DNA of 64,000 nucleotides from Aminobacterium colombiense DSM 12261 (GTDB lineage: Bacteria > Synergistota > Synergistia > Synergistales > Aminobacteriaceae), in assembly GCF_000025885.1 (NCBI RefSeq), contig NC_014011.1, positions 1,054,001 through 1,118,000 of the forward strand, given 5' to 3'. Shown in pieces: positions 9,927 through 19,374 of the stretch. The position numbers and the translations under genes were made by a program. The notes under the pieces were generated by a model. That model had not been told where the DNA came from and made no database searches. It saw only the letters and a program-made list of their open reading frames with translations. Numbering within the stretch: the first letter of the stretch is position 1; every line of letters starts with the position of its first letter.

Positions 9927-10343
9927 CTAAACACCTCTCGTATGGTCAAGATAATTCTGAAGAATAAGGGCCGCTGCAAGCTGATCCACCTTTTCTTTTC
10001 TTTTTTTTCGCGACACATTCCCTTCGAGAAGCACCTGTTGAGCTATGGATGTTGTGAACCTCTCGTCCCATAATACTATAGAAATGTGAGGATATCTTAT
10101 TTTCAGTTCTGCCGCAATGTTTTTTATCTTGTCGGTTTCAGGGCCAGCTGTTCCATTAGTGCGGAGGGGGTTGCCGATTAACAGCATTTCTACATTTAGA
10201 GAGATGAGACTTTCGTCTAGTTTTAAAAGCCATTCCTTATTCATGGGGATGAAACCGACCCCCTGGGCGAAACACCCCAGGGGATCGGAAACAGCCATTC
10301 CTATCCTTTTTTCGCCAATATCAAGGGCAAGAATTCGGCCCAT
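9927..10343 (-). CDS. ruvX: Putative pre-16S rRNA nuclease, RuvX/YqgF family
   Basis: A 138-residue RNase H-fold protein. The family's LALDIGEKRIGMAVSD segment is at the N-terminus, LLIGNP in the middle, and the WDERFTT motif with acidic catalytic residues follows. The frame extends upstream into alaS, but the ATG at 10343, with GGGAGTG just before it and one base after the alaS stop, is the better start. An extended start at 10385 would add 14 residues with no family counterpart. Members of this family are implicated in 16S rRNA 5' end maturation. The alaS-ruvX pairing is common. Confidence 0.94.
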   Translation of the reverse strand: MGRILALDIGEKRIGMAVSDPLGCFAQGVGFIPMNKEWLLKLDESLISLNVEMLLIGNPLRTNGTAGPETDKIKNIAAELKIRYPHISIVLWDERFTTSIAQQVLLEGNVSRKKRKEKVDQLAAALILQNYLDHTRGV

Positions 10344-10344
10344 G

Positions 10345-12990
10345 TCACACTCCCATCTGTTTTTCAACGATCCCTCGCAACGCATGAAAGGCCTCGTCTA
10401 TTTTCTCAGGTTTTTTGCCGCCGGCCTGAGCTATAGCAGGCTTACCGCCGCCGCCACCGCCTAGAATAACCGCTACTTCTTTTACGATTTTCCCGGCATG
10501 GGCCCCCGCCTTCATGGCTTCGTCATCAGCCATGGCAACTATCAAAACATTTTCTTCTGAGATCTGGCTTGCTAAGACAATAACTATGTTCTTATTTTTT
10601 ACCTTGATACGATCGCAAAGTTCACGCAGCATGTCAGCTGAAACACCCTTAAAACTCCCCTGAAAAATGGACGTTCCGTTGGACAGAATTTCTTTTTTCA
10701 CTGATTCATCTATGGCTGCTGCAAGATTGTTCAGTTTAAGCTCGTCGATCTTTCTGCCTAATCCCTTTATTTCCGCCTGCATATTCTCGACATGGGAAAC
10801 CAGTTCATCTGTGGTTAATGTCAGAACATTGCAAAGGTCTTCTACTACTCTAAAAGAGTTTTGGAAGGCACGGAAGGCATTAAGTCCAGTCAATGCGGTA
10901 ATCCTCCTGGTTCCAGATCCAATGCCCTCTTCTTTTATGATCTTGAAGGCGCCAATATCGCCAGTGGCATCCACGTGGAGGCCGCCGCATAATTCAGTAG
11001 AGAAATCTTTTATACGTACAACCCGTACAATATCTCCGTATTTCTCATCAAAGAGAGCTTTCGCTCCCATCTCTCTTGCCTGTTCAAGGTCGCTTTCTAT
11101 TGTTTCAAGAGGAATGTTCTTGAGGATTTGCCTATTGACCATATCTTCCACAGCTGCAATCTGTTCTCTTGTCATGGATTCGAAATGGGTAAAATCGAAG
11201 CGAAGCAAGGCTTCGTTTACAAGGGAGCCCGCCTGACGAACATGGCTTCCAAGAACCTGTGACAAAGCTTCATGAAGAAGGTGGGTTGCTGTGTGGTTTC
11301 TTCGTATGGATTCCCTTTTCTCTTTATCAACAGAAGCATGGACGGCAAGACCTTCTGTAAGGACGCCTTCAAGAACTGTTACTCTATGAACAATAAGATC
11401 AGCTGTTTCAGATGTGGTGTCAGTTACACAAACCTTAACGCCCGCCGCGGAAAGAAGCCCCTGATCCCCAATCTCTCCGCCCCGTTCAGCGTAGAATGGA
11501 GATACTTTTAATACTGCCTCTCCACTTTCACCTTCAGAAAGAAAATCAACAGGCTGTCCATCTTTTATAAGAGCTACAACTTCTGTGTCCAGTTCAGAAA
11601 GCACATAGCCCTCAAAAGAAGTTTGTCCCTTTTCAGCAGCAATTTGAGAGTAAACATCACCTTTCATTTCGCTGCTTAATTGTTTGCTCGAAGCCCGAGC
11701 CCGCTCTCTCTGTTTCTCCATTTCTACGTGAAATCCTGCTTCATCCACTTTAATGTCATTTTCAGCACAAATTTCAGTTGTGAGTTCAAGAGGAAATCCG
11801 TAGGTATCGTATAGTTCAAAGGCAATTGTTCCCGAAAGAGCGTCTACATGACGTAGCCTCAGTCTGGAAATTTCCTGTTCTATAAGTTCTGTTCCCTGTT
11901 GAAGAGTCCTTCCAAAGCGTTTTTCCTCCATGCTCACAATCTGTTCTATCATGGGGCGGTTATCAAGAAGCTCCCTGTAGGGATCGGCCATGAGATCTAA
12001 CACATCGGGGAAGAGTTCGAGAAGAAATGGCCGGTCAAGACCAATAAGCTTTCCATAACGAGCTGCCCTCCTGATAAGTCGGCGCAGCACGTAGCCTCGT
12101 CCATCGTTCGCTGGCAAAATGCCATCGGCAATCATGAAGGCAACAGAGCGGATATGGTCGGCTATGACCCGTACCGCAAGGTTATGAGATGGAGAAGAAC
12201 CGTAGGTCACGCCTGTCATGGCGCAAATATGATCTATGAGCGGTTTAAAGAGATCAGTTTCAAAATCGGTTCGTACACGCTGCACTATGGATGTTAAACG
12301 TTCTAGCCCCATACCGGTATCAATGTTCTTTTTCGGGAGTGGAACCAGGGTGCCGTCTTCCTGAAGATCAAATTGGGTAAAAACAAGGTTCCAAATCTCA
12401 AGATAGCGGTCACAATTACAGCCAACGTCACAAGTAGGCTTGCCGCAGGAAAATTCCGGGCCCTGATCATAAATGATTTCGGAACAGGGGCCGCAAGGAC
12501 CGGTGTTTCCCATAAACCAGAAATTTTCATCCTTGTCGAAACGATAGATCTTATTTTCCGGGAGGCCAACCTCGTTCCTCCACACAGAATATGCTTCTTC
12601 GTCATCTTTATAGATCGTTGCGTATAGCCGCTCAGGTTCGAGTCCTATCACTTCCGTCAGAAACTCCCAGCCCCACGTTATAGCTTCTTTTTTAAAATAA
12701 TCACCCCAACTGAAATTACCAAGCATTTCGAAAAAAGTATGATGACGAGCGGTTCGCCCTACATTTTCGATATCATTTGTCCGTACACACTTCTGAGATG
12801 TCACCGCTCGTGTAAATTCCGGCTGTTGAATACCAAGATAGTATGGTTTGAAAGGGACCATCCCCGCAATGGTAAAAAGTAAAGAAGGATCATTAGGAAT
12901 TAAGGAGAAACTCGGATAATGCTTGCTTCCCTTCGATTCCCAAAAATCAATGAAAAGAGAACGTATTTCTTTTCCTGTTCGCCAACGCAT
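10345..12990 (-). CDS. alaS: Alanyl-tRNA synthetase
   Basis: Charges tRNA-Ala. An 881-residue class II synthetase with the expected order: catalytic core starting FIDFWESKGSKHYPSFSLIP, tRNA-recognition region, editing domain with HTATH (about residue 566) and CGGLH (668-672) zinc-site motifs, then the C-Ala domain with the glycine-rich GGGGGGKP motif. Start ATG 12990 follows GAAGGG. It sits between mtaD and ruvX in the long minus-strand run. Confidence 0.98.
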   Translation of the reverse strand: MRWRTGKEIRSLFIDFWESKGSKHYPSFSLIPNDPSLLFTIAGMVPFKPYYLGIQQPEFTRAVTSQKCVRTNDIENVGRTARHHTFFEMLGNFSWGDYFKKEAITWGWEFLTEVIGLEPERLYATIYKDDEEAYSVWRNEVGLPENKIYRFDKDENFWFMGNTGPCGPCSEIIYDQGPEFSCGKPTCDVGCNCDRYLEIWNLVFTQFDLQEDGTLVPLPKKNIDTGMGLERLTSIVQRVRTDFETDLFKPLIDHICAMTGVTYGSSPSHNLAVRVIADHIRSVAFMIADGILPANDGRGYVLRRLIRRAARYGKLIGLDRPFLLELFPDVLDLMADPYRELLDNRPMIEQIVSMEEKRFGRTLQQGTELIEQEISRLRLRHVDALSGTIAFELYDTYGFPLELTTEICAENDIKVDEAGFHVEMEKQRERARASSKQLSSEMKGDVYSQIAAEKGQTSFEGYVLSELDTEVVALIKDGQPVDFLSEGESGEAVLKVSPFYAERGGEIGDQGLLSAAGVKVCVTDTTSETADLIVHRVTVLEGVLTEGLAVHASVDKEKRESIRRNHTATHLLHEALSQVLGSHVRQAGSLVNEALLRFDFTHFESMTREQIAAVEDMVNRQILKNIPLETIESDLEQAREMGAKALFDEKYGDIVRVVRIKDFSTELCGGLHVDATGDIGAFKIIKEEGIGSGTRRITALTGLNAFRAFQNSFRVVEDLCNVLTLTTDELVSHVENMQAEIKGLGRKIDELKLNNLAAAIDESVKKEILSNGTSIFQGSFKGVSADMLRELCDRIKVKNKNIVIVLASQISEENVLIVAMADDEAMKAGAHAGKIVKEVAVILGGGGGGKPAIAQAGGKKPEKIDEAFHALRGIVEKQMGV

Positions 12991-13015
12991 ATATTTTTCC
13001 CTTCTTTCTCAACTC

Positions 13016-14299
13016 TCAAGAGATTAAAGCTTTTCTTGCCTGAGCCGCTTGTTTCAAAATTTCTTCTCGATCCACACTGGGGAATTCCCCATTAAAATAA
13101 ACCCACTGCCCTTTTACCATTGTCGCTTCAACATCGGTAGAAGAGCCTGCGTAAACAATATATACGGGAAGGGTCTCTACGTCAAAGCCGAGATAGTGAG
13201 GGCGATCAAGATCGATGAGAACGAGGTCAGCATCCCAAGTTTCGCGGATAAGTCCCGTTTTTTCAAAGCCCAGTCCACGGGCTCCATTCAAAGTTGCCAT
13301 GGTCAAAATTTGTTTCGCTTTTATTATTGTAGGGTCATGGCGAACACCTTTATGAATAAGGGCCCCATGACGCATTTCTTCCCATATATCGAGCCGGTTG
13401 TTGCTGGCGGCGCCATCCGTGCCGAGGGAAACAGAAATACCCTGATCGATCATTTCAGGAAGAGGCATAATGCCGCTTCCCAATTTTAAATTGCTATTAG
13501 GATTATGAACTATGGTTATATTGGAATCTTTTAACAATGGAAGTTCCTCTGGCAAGAACCATACTCCGTGGGCAAGTATGGTTCTTGGAGTATTAAGCAA
13601 TCCTGTCTTTTCCAGATATTCCACTGGCTGACAATGAAGTTCGTCTCTCAGGTACTGCCGTTCCCATTCAGTTTCAAGAAAATGGGTGTGGATTCCTACG
13701 TTCCTTTCTAAAGCCAGCTCACTTATTTTTTTCATGGCATTCATGGGGACAGTATAGGGAGCATGGGGACCTAGCTGCACAGAGAGAAGTCCTTTCTTTC
13801 CATGCCAATCATCGATAAGTTTCAGGTTCTCATCGACCCTCTTCTGATCTTCACCGATGAGGCCTCTGGAAAGAGCGCATTTCATTCCCATGGCCAAAGA
13901 AACTTGAGCCACCTGATCCATTTCAAAATACATATCGCCAAAACATGTTACCCCGCAGGAAGCCATTTCTAAAAGGGCCAATGCCGTTCCCCAATAAATA
14001 TATTCCGGTGTAAGGCGGGCTTCCACTGGCCAAATCTGTTCTTTCAACCACGACATCAAAGGCGTTTCTTCGCCAAGTCCCCGTAAAAGGGACATGGCCG
14101 CATGGGTGTGACCATTAACAAAACCGGGAAGAAGTAGTTTTTCCCCGTTACAGTCAATAAGGGAGACATGGCCATCGTCGATGGTGTTAGGAGCTTCTAT
14201 TTTAGAAATTACCCCATTCTCTACGAGCACATCGCAGCGCAGGCCTCGTTCCATTTGTCCATCGTAAATGTATGTGTTTTGAAAGAGGTAGGTTGACAT
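13016..14299 (-). CDS. mtaD: 5-Methylthioadenosine/S-adenosylhomocysteine deaminase
   Basis: An amidohydrolase of 427 residues that deaminates S-adenosylhomocysteine, methylthioadenosine and often 5'-deoxyadenosine to the inosyl forms. Metal-site motifs are NGHTHAAM, the HTHFLETEWE segment, LAHGVWF and the SLGTDGAASNN aspartate. It follows ahcY by three bases. With mtnA and ahcY upstream it forms a salvage group that handles the by-products of S-adenosylmethionine reactions. The exact substrate preference cannot be read from the sequence. Confidence 0.93.
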   Translation of the reverse strand: MSTYLFQNTYIYDGQMERGLRCDVLVENGVISKIEAPNTIDDGHVSLIDCNGEKLLLPGFVNGHTHAAMSLLRGLGEETPLMSWLKEQIWPVEARLTPEYIYWGTALALLEMASCGVTCFGDMYFEMDQVAQVSLAMGMKCALSRGLIGEDQKRVDENLKLIDDWHGKKGLLSVQLGPHAPYTVPMNAMKKISELALERNVGIHTHFLETEWERQYLRDELHCQPVEYLEKTGLLNTPRTILAHGVWFLPEELPLLKDSNITIVHNPNSNLKLGSGIMPLPEMIDQGISVSLGTDGAASNNRLDIWEEMRHGALIHKGVRHDPTIIKAKQILTMATLNGARGLGFEKTGLIRETWDADLVLIDLDRPHYLGFDVETLPVYIVYAGSSTDVEATMVKGQWVYFNGEFPSVDREEILKQAAQARKALIS

Positions 14300-14302
14300 T
14301 CA

Positions 14303-15544
14303 TTATTCCTCCCAGCTTTTCATATAAAGCTCTTGCTCCTCAGTTAACTTTTCCAGCGAAATACCAAGAGACGCCAACTTTACTTCCATGACACTCCTGT
14401 CTATTTCTTCAGGAACTGGGTGCACTCCGGCAGGAAGGGAGATGCGAGAAATATGAAGTGCGGACTCAAGTTGAAGGGCGAAGCTCAGGTCCATGATTTC
14501 TATGGGATGTCCGTCTGCACAAGCCAGATTCACAAGACGTCCTTCTCCTAAAAGATGAAGAAACCGCCCATCGCGCAGTTCATAGGTTTCAATATTCTGC
14601 CTGGTAGATTCAATGGAACGAGCCATTTCTGAGAGGTCGCGCTTACTTATCTCCACATCGAAATGGCCTGCGTTGGCAAGAATCGCACCACTTTTCATGT
14701 GCTGAAAATGCTCTTTTCTGATAACCTGTGTATTCCCTGTAAGGGTTAGGAAAATGTCCCCAAGGGAGGCTGCTTCTTCCATGTTCATAACCTGATGGCC
14801 ATCCATCAGAGCTTCAAAGGCACGGTGAGGATCTACTTCCACGACAATAACAGAGGCCCCCATGCTCTGTGCCCGCATGGCTACCCCCCTGCCGCACCAT
14901 CCATACCCTGCCACAACAACCCTTTTGCCGGCAATGAGCATATTGGTGGTACGCATAAGGCCATCCATCACCGATTGCCCTGTCCCGTAACGATTGTCGA
15001 AAAGATACTTGCTGTAGGCATCATTTACGGCAATCATGGGAAATTTTAGTGTGCCGTCTTCCTCCATGGCCTTGAGACGCTTAACGCCGGTAGTTGTCTC
15101 TTCAGAACCTCCCCGCACCAAAGAAATGAGCTGAGGGAATTCTGTATGAAGAGTAGCTACGAGATCAGCTCCGTCATCGATAATAATATCAGGGGCAATT
15201 CTAAGAACTGAACGTAGGTTATCATAATATTCTTTTGTTGACATTCCATAATGGCTAAAAACGTGAACCCCCTTTTCCACGAGGGCAGCACAGACATCAT
15301 CCTGGGTTGAAAGGGGATTACTCCCTGCAGCCCAGACCTCTGCCCCGAGTTTATGAAGAGTTATAAGCAAACATGCTGTCTTTGCTTCGAGATGCAGGCA
15401 TGCCGCCAGTTTCAGTCCATGTAAAGGAGCCTTAGGAACGTAGTCCTTGGAAAGAGTTCGAAGCACTGGCATAAATTGCCATGCCCATGTAATCTTTTTC
15501 ATCCCTGCTGGTGCAAGGTTCACATCTGCAATGCGGTTTTCCAT
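14303..15544 (-). CDS. ahcY: Adenosylhomocysteinase
   Basis: Splits S-adenosylhomocysteine to adenosine and homocysteine with a bound NAD. The protein has 413 residues. The NAD-binding loop is VVAGYGWCGRGVAMRA, and NDAYSKYLFDNRYGTGQS carries the conserved region around the catalytic Lys/Asp. The C-terminus is shorter than in plant and animal enzymes, as in the archaeal/thermophile-type bacterial forms. It lies between mtnA and mtaD, which competes for the same substrate, so the cell appears able to remove S-adenosylhomocysteine in two ways. Confidence 0.95.
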   Translation of the reverse strand: MENRIADVNLAPAGMKKITWAWQFMPVLRTLSKDYVPKAPLHGLKLAACLHLEAKTACLLITLHKLGAEVWAAGSNPLSTQDDVCAALVEKGVHVFSHYGMSTKEYYDNLRSVLRIAPDIIIDDGADLVATLHTEFPQLISLVRGGSEETTTGVKRLKAMEEDGTLKFPMIAVNDAYSKYLFDNRYGTGQSVMDGLMRTTNMLIAGKRVVVAGYGWCGRGVAMRAQSMGASVIVVEVDPHRAFEALMDGHQVMNMEEAASLGDIFLTLTGNTQVIRKEHFQHMKSGAILANAGHFDVEISKRDLSEMARSIESTRQNIETYELRDGRFLHLLGEGRLVNLACADGHPIEIMDLSFALQLESALHISRISLPAGVHPVPEEIDRSVMEVKLASLGISLEKLTEEQELYMKSWEE

Positions 15545-15567
15545 GGGGTATTTCCTCCCTAAAAATT

Positions 15568-16572
15568 TTATATATCAATGATCTTTTCAAGAAAGGGCGG
15601 AGTCAGAACCCCTTTTTCTGTGACGATTGCTTGTATTAGTGTATGTGGGGTTACATCGAAGGCCGGGTTCCAAACAGGAAATGACTCTGGGATCAGAGGA
15701 TGGCCGGCAGGCTCCCGCACCTCGCTGCCGTCCCTTTCTTCAATTTCAATGCAAGACCCCTCGCAGGCCTCCTTATCTATGGTCGACGTTGGCGCAACCA
15801 CATAAAAGGGCACTGAGTGATAGCGGGCCAGAATAGCGAGGGAATAAGTGCCAATTTTATTAGCTGTATCACCATTCAATGCAATTCTATCGGCTCCTAC
15901 CAAAACAGCGGCAACAGCCTGTTTTTGCATAAGAGCACCTGCCATATTGTCACATATTACAGTAACATCAAACCCCTCCTCAAGCAGTTCCCATGCGGTA
16001 AGGCGAGCCCCTTGAAAGACCGGACGGGTTTCATCAGCATAGACCTTTATATTTTTACCATGTTCCCGTGCTGCACGAATTACTCCCAATGCTGTACCAT
16101 AACCTGCAGTGGCAAGAGAACCAGCATTGCAGTGAGTTAAAACTATGCCATCCCTGGGAAGAAGGCTCTGACCCAAAGTGCCGATCTGACGATTTATAGC
16201 AATATCTTCTTCCCGAATGGCGTGGGCTTCATTAAGCAAACACGAAAAGAGTTTCTCTTCTTCTGTTCCCGCCGCAATTTGTGACATTCGATCCAGAGCC
16301 CAGAATAGATTTACAGCAGTTGGTCTCGTTCTGGAAAGCCTTTCTATGGCTCTTTCTACTTCTAACTTTCCCTTTCGTGCCCCAAGTGCCACCCCATAGG
16401 CTGCCGCAACTCCTATGGCCGGGGCGCCGCGAACTGCCAGGCTTTCTATTGCTTGCGCCACATCTTCACAAGTGTTGCAAAATATAAAAGACACTTCCCA
16501 GGGAAGAAGCCTCTGGTCTAAAACGCAGAGGTTTTTTTCTTGGTTATTCCAGCAGACCGGACAAGGCAGCAT
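15568..16572 (-). CDS. mtnA: S-methyl-5-thioribose-1-phosphate isomerase
   Basis: Converts methylthioribose-1-phosphate to methylthioribulose-1-phosphate in methionine salvage. The 334-residue protein shows THCNAGSLATAGYGTALGV with the catalytic cysteine, and GADRIALNGDTANKIGTYS with the catalytic aspartate. The start ATG 16572 lies 29 bases inside the end of xseA, with GGACGAAG upstream, and gives the expected N-terminus (VLDQRLLPWEV). No mtnP, mtnK, mtnB or mtnC is in the window. Related isomerases also act on 5-deoxyribose-1-phosphate in oxygen-independent salvage; this could apply here. Confidence 0.94.
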   Translation of the reverse strand: MLPCPVCWNNQEKNLCVLDQRLLPWEVSFIFCNTCEDVAQAIESLAVRGAPAIGVAAAYGVALGARKGKLEVERAIERLSRTRPTAVNLFWALDRMSQIAAGTEEEKLFSCLLNEAHAIREEDIAINRQIGTLGQSLLPRDGIVLTHCNAGSLATAGYGTALGVIRAAREHGKNIKVYADETRPVFQGARLTAWELLEEGFDVTVICDNMAGALMQKQAVAAVLVGADRIALNGDTANKIGTYSLAILARYHSVPFYVVAPTSTIDKEACEGSCIEIEERDGSEVREPAGHPLIPESFPVWNPAFDVTPHTLIQAIVTEKGVLTPPFLEKIIDI

Positions 16573-17800
16573 GGTCTTCGTCCTTTTCTCCAGTTTTTGT
16601 TATCTTTTCTACCCGCACATTTGATCGTCCATCTATAAAGGAAAGAATGAGTTTTTCCCGAATCTCAAGCTGATCTACAGAGGTTACCACTTCTCCTTCT
16701 TCCTTTGTACAGCTTATAAATCCTCTTCCAAGGATGGATAAGGGAGAAAGGGCATTAAGTGCGCCTGCTACAGATGATAGTGCCTGTTTTCTCCCTTCCA
16801 GGAGGGTTTTCATTAGAAGATCCATATGTCTTTTATTTTCCTGGAGGATTTTAGCCCCTCTTTCCACCATTCTGGAAGAGTGAGTAAACATGAGCTGTTG
16901 GAAATGAGCGAGGTTATCTTTTTTCTTTCTAATATCCGTCTGCATGGTTCTAGACAAAGAAGATGAGAAAAAATCTACGTGACGAATGAGGTCTATGTGG
17001 TCGGGGAAAAGACGCTCTGCCGCTGCTGAAGGTGTAGAAGCAGCGACATCAGCAGCCAAATCGCTTAAGGTCGTGTCTGTTTCATGTCCTACTCCAGTTA
17101 TCACTGGGACAGGACATGACCGTATGGCGCGGATAACCCTTTCGTCATCGAAAGGGTTGAGATCATCGCGACTTCCCCCTCCCCTCACAAGCATCACTGC
17201 GTCAACATCTATGAGAGGCCTGATCTGCACGAAGGCAGAAAATATTTCTTCCGGCGCGTCGTAACCCTGAACAAGACAAGGGACAATCACAATAGAACAT
17301 TGGGGAAAACGATTACGTGACACCTTCAGCACATCTTTTATAGCAGCCCCTGTCGAGGAAGTGATTACTGCCACTTTCTGCGGATAAGCGGGAAGTTTTC
17401 TTTTTAAGCGAGGGTCAAAAAGCCCCTCTTTATCAAGCCGCAAGCGTAATTCTTCCCTGGCACGAGCCGCAGCCCCTATTCCTTGAGGGGTAAGACGGCG
17501 TACATAGAGCTGATAGCTCCCCCTGGGAGGATACACTCCAACACGGCCTTCCGCCCACACTTCATCCCCTTTTCGGGGCCACTCAGGAACACGAGCAGCA
17601 TCATTCTTGAAAAGAACACATGATAACCGCCCTTCATCCCCTGATAAAGTAAAATAAACATGGCCGCTTGTATGCTTTTTAATTTCAACTATTTCGCCCA
17701 CAACTATAAGGTTCTGTAGTACCGGATCAGAAAAAAATAGTCCTTGAATGCGGTTTGTTACCTCGTCAACTGAGAGTTTTGGAAGGTTTGTCCCCTGCAT
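16544..17800 (-). CDS. xseA: Exodeoxyribonuclease VII large subunit
   Basis: Large subunit of the nuclease that degrades single-stranded DNA. An N-terminal OB-fold (GEIVEIKKHTSGHVYFTL) is followed by the catalytic domain with TSSTGAAIKD, LVRGGGSRDDL and PVITGVGHETDTTLSD, all typical. A long helical region and C-terminal segment complete 418 residues. Two ATGs, 17809 and 17800, are possible; the second has GATGAGG just before it. The gene overlaps the end of nusB. The small subunit xseB is not next to it, and I saw no candidate in the window. Confidence 0.95.
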   Translation of the reverse strand: MQGTNLPKLSVDEVTNRIQGLFFSDPVLQNLIVVGEIVEIKKHTSGHVYFTLSGDEGRLSCVLFKNDAARVPEWPRKGDEVWAEGRVGVYPPRGSYQLYVRRLTPQGIGAAARAREELRLRLDKEGLFDPRLKRKLPAYPQKVAVITSSTGAAIKDVLKVSRNRFPQCSIVIVPCLVQGYDAPEEIFSAFVQIRPLIDVDAVMLVRGGGSRDDLNPFDDERVIRAIRSCPVPVITGVGHETDTTLSDLAADVAASTPSAAAERLFPDHIDLIRHVDFFSSSLSRTMQTDIRKKKDNLAHFQQLMFTHSSRMVERGAKILQENKRHMDLLMKTLLEGRKQALSSVAGALNALSPLSILGRGFISCTKEEGEVVTSVDQLEIREKLILSFIDGRSNVRVEKITKTGEKDEDHAALSGLLE

Positions 17801-18245
17801 TTTCCTCATCCTTTACCGATGGTGAAAGAGCACGTACAATTTTGCCGAGTACTCCATTGACAAATCGGCCTGACTCGTCTGTTCCAAAGGTTTTCGCCAG
17901 CTCCACGGCTTCAGAGATGGCCACAGGTACAGGGATCATCTGTTTTATAATCCCTTCATAAATAGCGAGACGGAGGGCGGCGCGATCAACGGCCACCATT
18001 CGCTCAGGCCTCCACCCTACTACATGTTTGCGTATAAGGGTATCAATTTCAAAGCGCGCTTCCCACACTCCTTTAACAAGAAGAGAAGCATAAGAAACAA
18101 CATCTGGCTCCTCATCTCCAAATGGATAGAGTGAGAACATTTCATTTACCTTTTCACTATTGCGAATATCGAGGGCATATAAAATCTGTATCGCAATTTC
18201 ACGAGATCTGCGTCTTTTTTGAGGAAGGATGTTCTTAGTCAACAT
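17766..18245 (-). CDS. nusB: Transcription antitermination factor NusB
   Basis: A 159-residue all-helical protein that takes part with NusE (S10) in rRNA antitermination. The N-terminus RRRSREIAIQILYALDI and the C-terminal VPVAISEAVELAKTFGTDES segment followed by FVNGVLGKI are characteristic. The ribosome-binding site GGAGGTAA is formed by the end of the upstream gene, whose TAA stop directly precedes this ATG. The order asp23-like, nusB, xseA resembles the yqhY-nusB-folD-xseA region of Bacillus. Confidence 0.96.
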   Translation of the reverse strand: MLTKNILPQKRRRSREIAIQILYALDIRNSEKVNEMFSLYPFGDEEPDVVSYASLLVKGVWEARFEIDTLIRKHVVGWRPERMVAVDRAALRLAIYEGIIKQMIPVPVAISEAVELAKTFGTDESGRFVNGVLGKIVRALSPSVKDEENAGDKPSKTLS

Positions 18246-18734
18246 TTACCTCCTAATGATCTGTTTAACACGATTGATGAATCGGTGCAACAAAATCTGC
18301 CCATTTTCAGAAAGAAGGAATCGAGCTATCACAAAAGTCAGCGCACCCACTACTATTGTCCACAGAACACCTCTTATGCGCATATGGATAAGGGCCGTTA
18401 GCCCCGCTGCTCCCACAGTCCATGACAAGGGGTTTTTTAAGATTTCTGGAAAAACCCTAGGTTCTATGGGCTGCTTTTCTTCAGTCCACGAAATATGGGC
18501 ACCTAATCCCATTTCATTACAAGACGCTGAAATTTTCTCCTCTAGCATCTTAACTTCGAGAGTATTATGGGGATGAGGCAACGATAAAACAATATACAAC
18601 GAATTCTCTGCTCTGGAAAGGGCTACTTCTTTGCATGCATAGGAAGGCAAAAGCAAGGAATTTATAAATTCTGTTATCCCTTCCCTAGAAAGACTGAGAC
18701 TTCCAAGGGCTGTACTTTTCCAAAAAAGATACAC
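18246..18734 (-). CDS. Small membrane protein between asp23 and nusB, AmaP-like position
   Basis: A 162-residue protein that I do not recognise by sequence. The first 90 residues look globular; the C-terminal third holds two hydrophobic stretches (about residues 103-121 and 123-142), followed by a basic tail ending in KQIIRR. The start is GTG at 18734 after GGGGGTGG. In Firmicutes, genes beside asp23 often encode AmaP, a membrane anchor for Asp23, and the position and topology here fit such a role, but the hydrophobic segments are at the other end of the protein. Function is inferred from context only. Confidence 0.7.
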   Translation of the reverse strand: MYLFWKSTALGSLSLSREGITEFINSLLLPSYACKEVALSRAENSLYIVLSLPHPHNTLEVKMLEEKISASCNEMGLGAHISWTEEKQPIEPRVFPEILKNPLSWTVGAAGLTALIHMRIRGVLWTIVVGALTFVIARFLLSENGQILLHRFINRVKQIIRR

Positions 18735-18757
18735 TTTTAACCACCCCCGGGATTAAA

Positions 18758-18786
18758 GACAGGCCGGCCACAATGGCCGGCCTGTC
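18758..18786 (-). terminator. Strong inverted repeat between asp23 and the membrane protein gene
   Basis: A perfect 13-base-pair stem (GACAGGCCGGCCA and its complement) with a three-base loop. The T-run after it on the minus strand is short (TTTAAT), so it may act as a partial terminator or mRNA-stabilising hairpin that sets different levels for efp-asp23 and the genes after it. Confidence 0.65.
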
Positions 18787-18808
18787 AATCTTATAGTAAG
18801 AACTAATT

Positions 18809-19354
18809 CTATTTAGGCTCAGCGTCAACATCAATTCCTGAAGTAAAATCTTCTTTGGTAGGAATCTTATCTGAAGCTAGTTTTTCTGTATCGGCAACAA
18901 CATTCTCTGCCGGGCGATCATTAATAAATATTCCCTGCACATTGACATTGACAGCTTTCACTGCATAACCAGTATACTGTTCGAGATTGTTTTTTACTGC
19001 CTCCTGAAGATCCCAAGCCACATCAGGAATACGAAGCCCGTATTTTACCAGTACGAACACATCCACAGTTATAAGGGGTGGAGTTACGTTCTCTTCAACA
19101 GAAACCTTTATCCCGTCAATAGCTTTGCGTCCTACTAACCCTAATTTAGAGGCTAGCCCTGGATTTGCCGGTTGCACCCCAGGGACAAGAGATAACGTTT
19201 TTCGGGCTAGTTCAGTGATGACATCTTCTGCTATATGAACACTCCCCTGAACAGAACGCTCTTCAGCAGCCATTGTCTGTTCTTCTATTGCTCCTTCTGG
19301 TTCTTTTTCTTGCTCCTGAGATTCCAGGTCCAGGGTGTTATGAACTTCATCCAT
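18809..19354 (-). CDS. Asp23/Gls24 family envelope stress protein
   Basis: The first 45 residues are acidic and probably disordered. The Asp23 domain follows, from VHIAEDVITELARKTLSLVPGV to VNVNVQGIFIND. Family members associate with the cell envelope and are linked to stress or to fatty-acid synthesis (YqhY). I prefer the ATG at 19354 (181 residues), with GGAGGG eight bases before it, over the GTG one codon earlier. Position upstream of nusB matches yqhY of Firmicutes, although accBC are absent here. Confidence 0.9.
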   Translation of the reverse strand: MDEVHNTLDLESQEQEKEPEGAIEEQTMAAEERSVQGSVHIAEDVITELARKTLSLVPGVQPANPGLASKLGLVGRKAIDGIKVSVEENVTPPLITVDVFVLVKYGLRIPDVAWDLQEAVKNNLEQYTGYAVKAVNVNVQGIFINDRPAENVVADTEKLASDKIPTKEDFTSGIDVDAEPK

Positions 19355-19374
19355 CACTAACCCTCCTTTTTAGC

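Noticed and set aside
10667-11236. Open frame of 189 codons opposite alaS
   Set aside because: Shadow frame; Ser-rich translation typical of the strand opposite a real gene.
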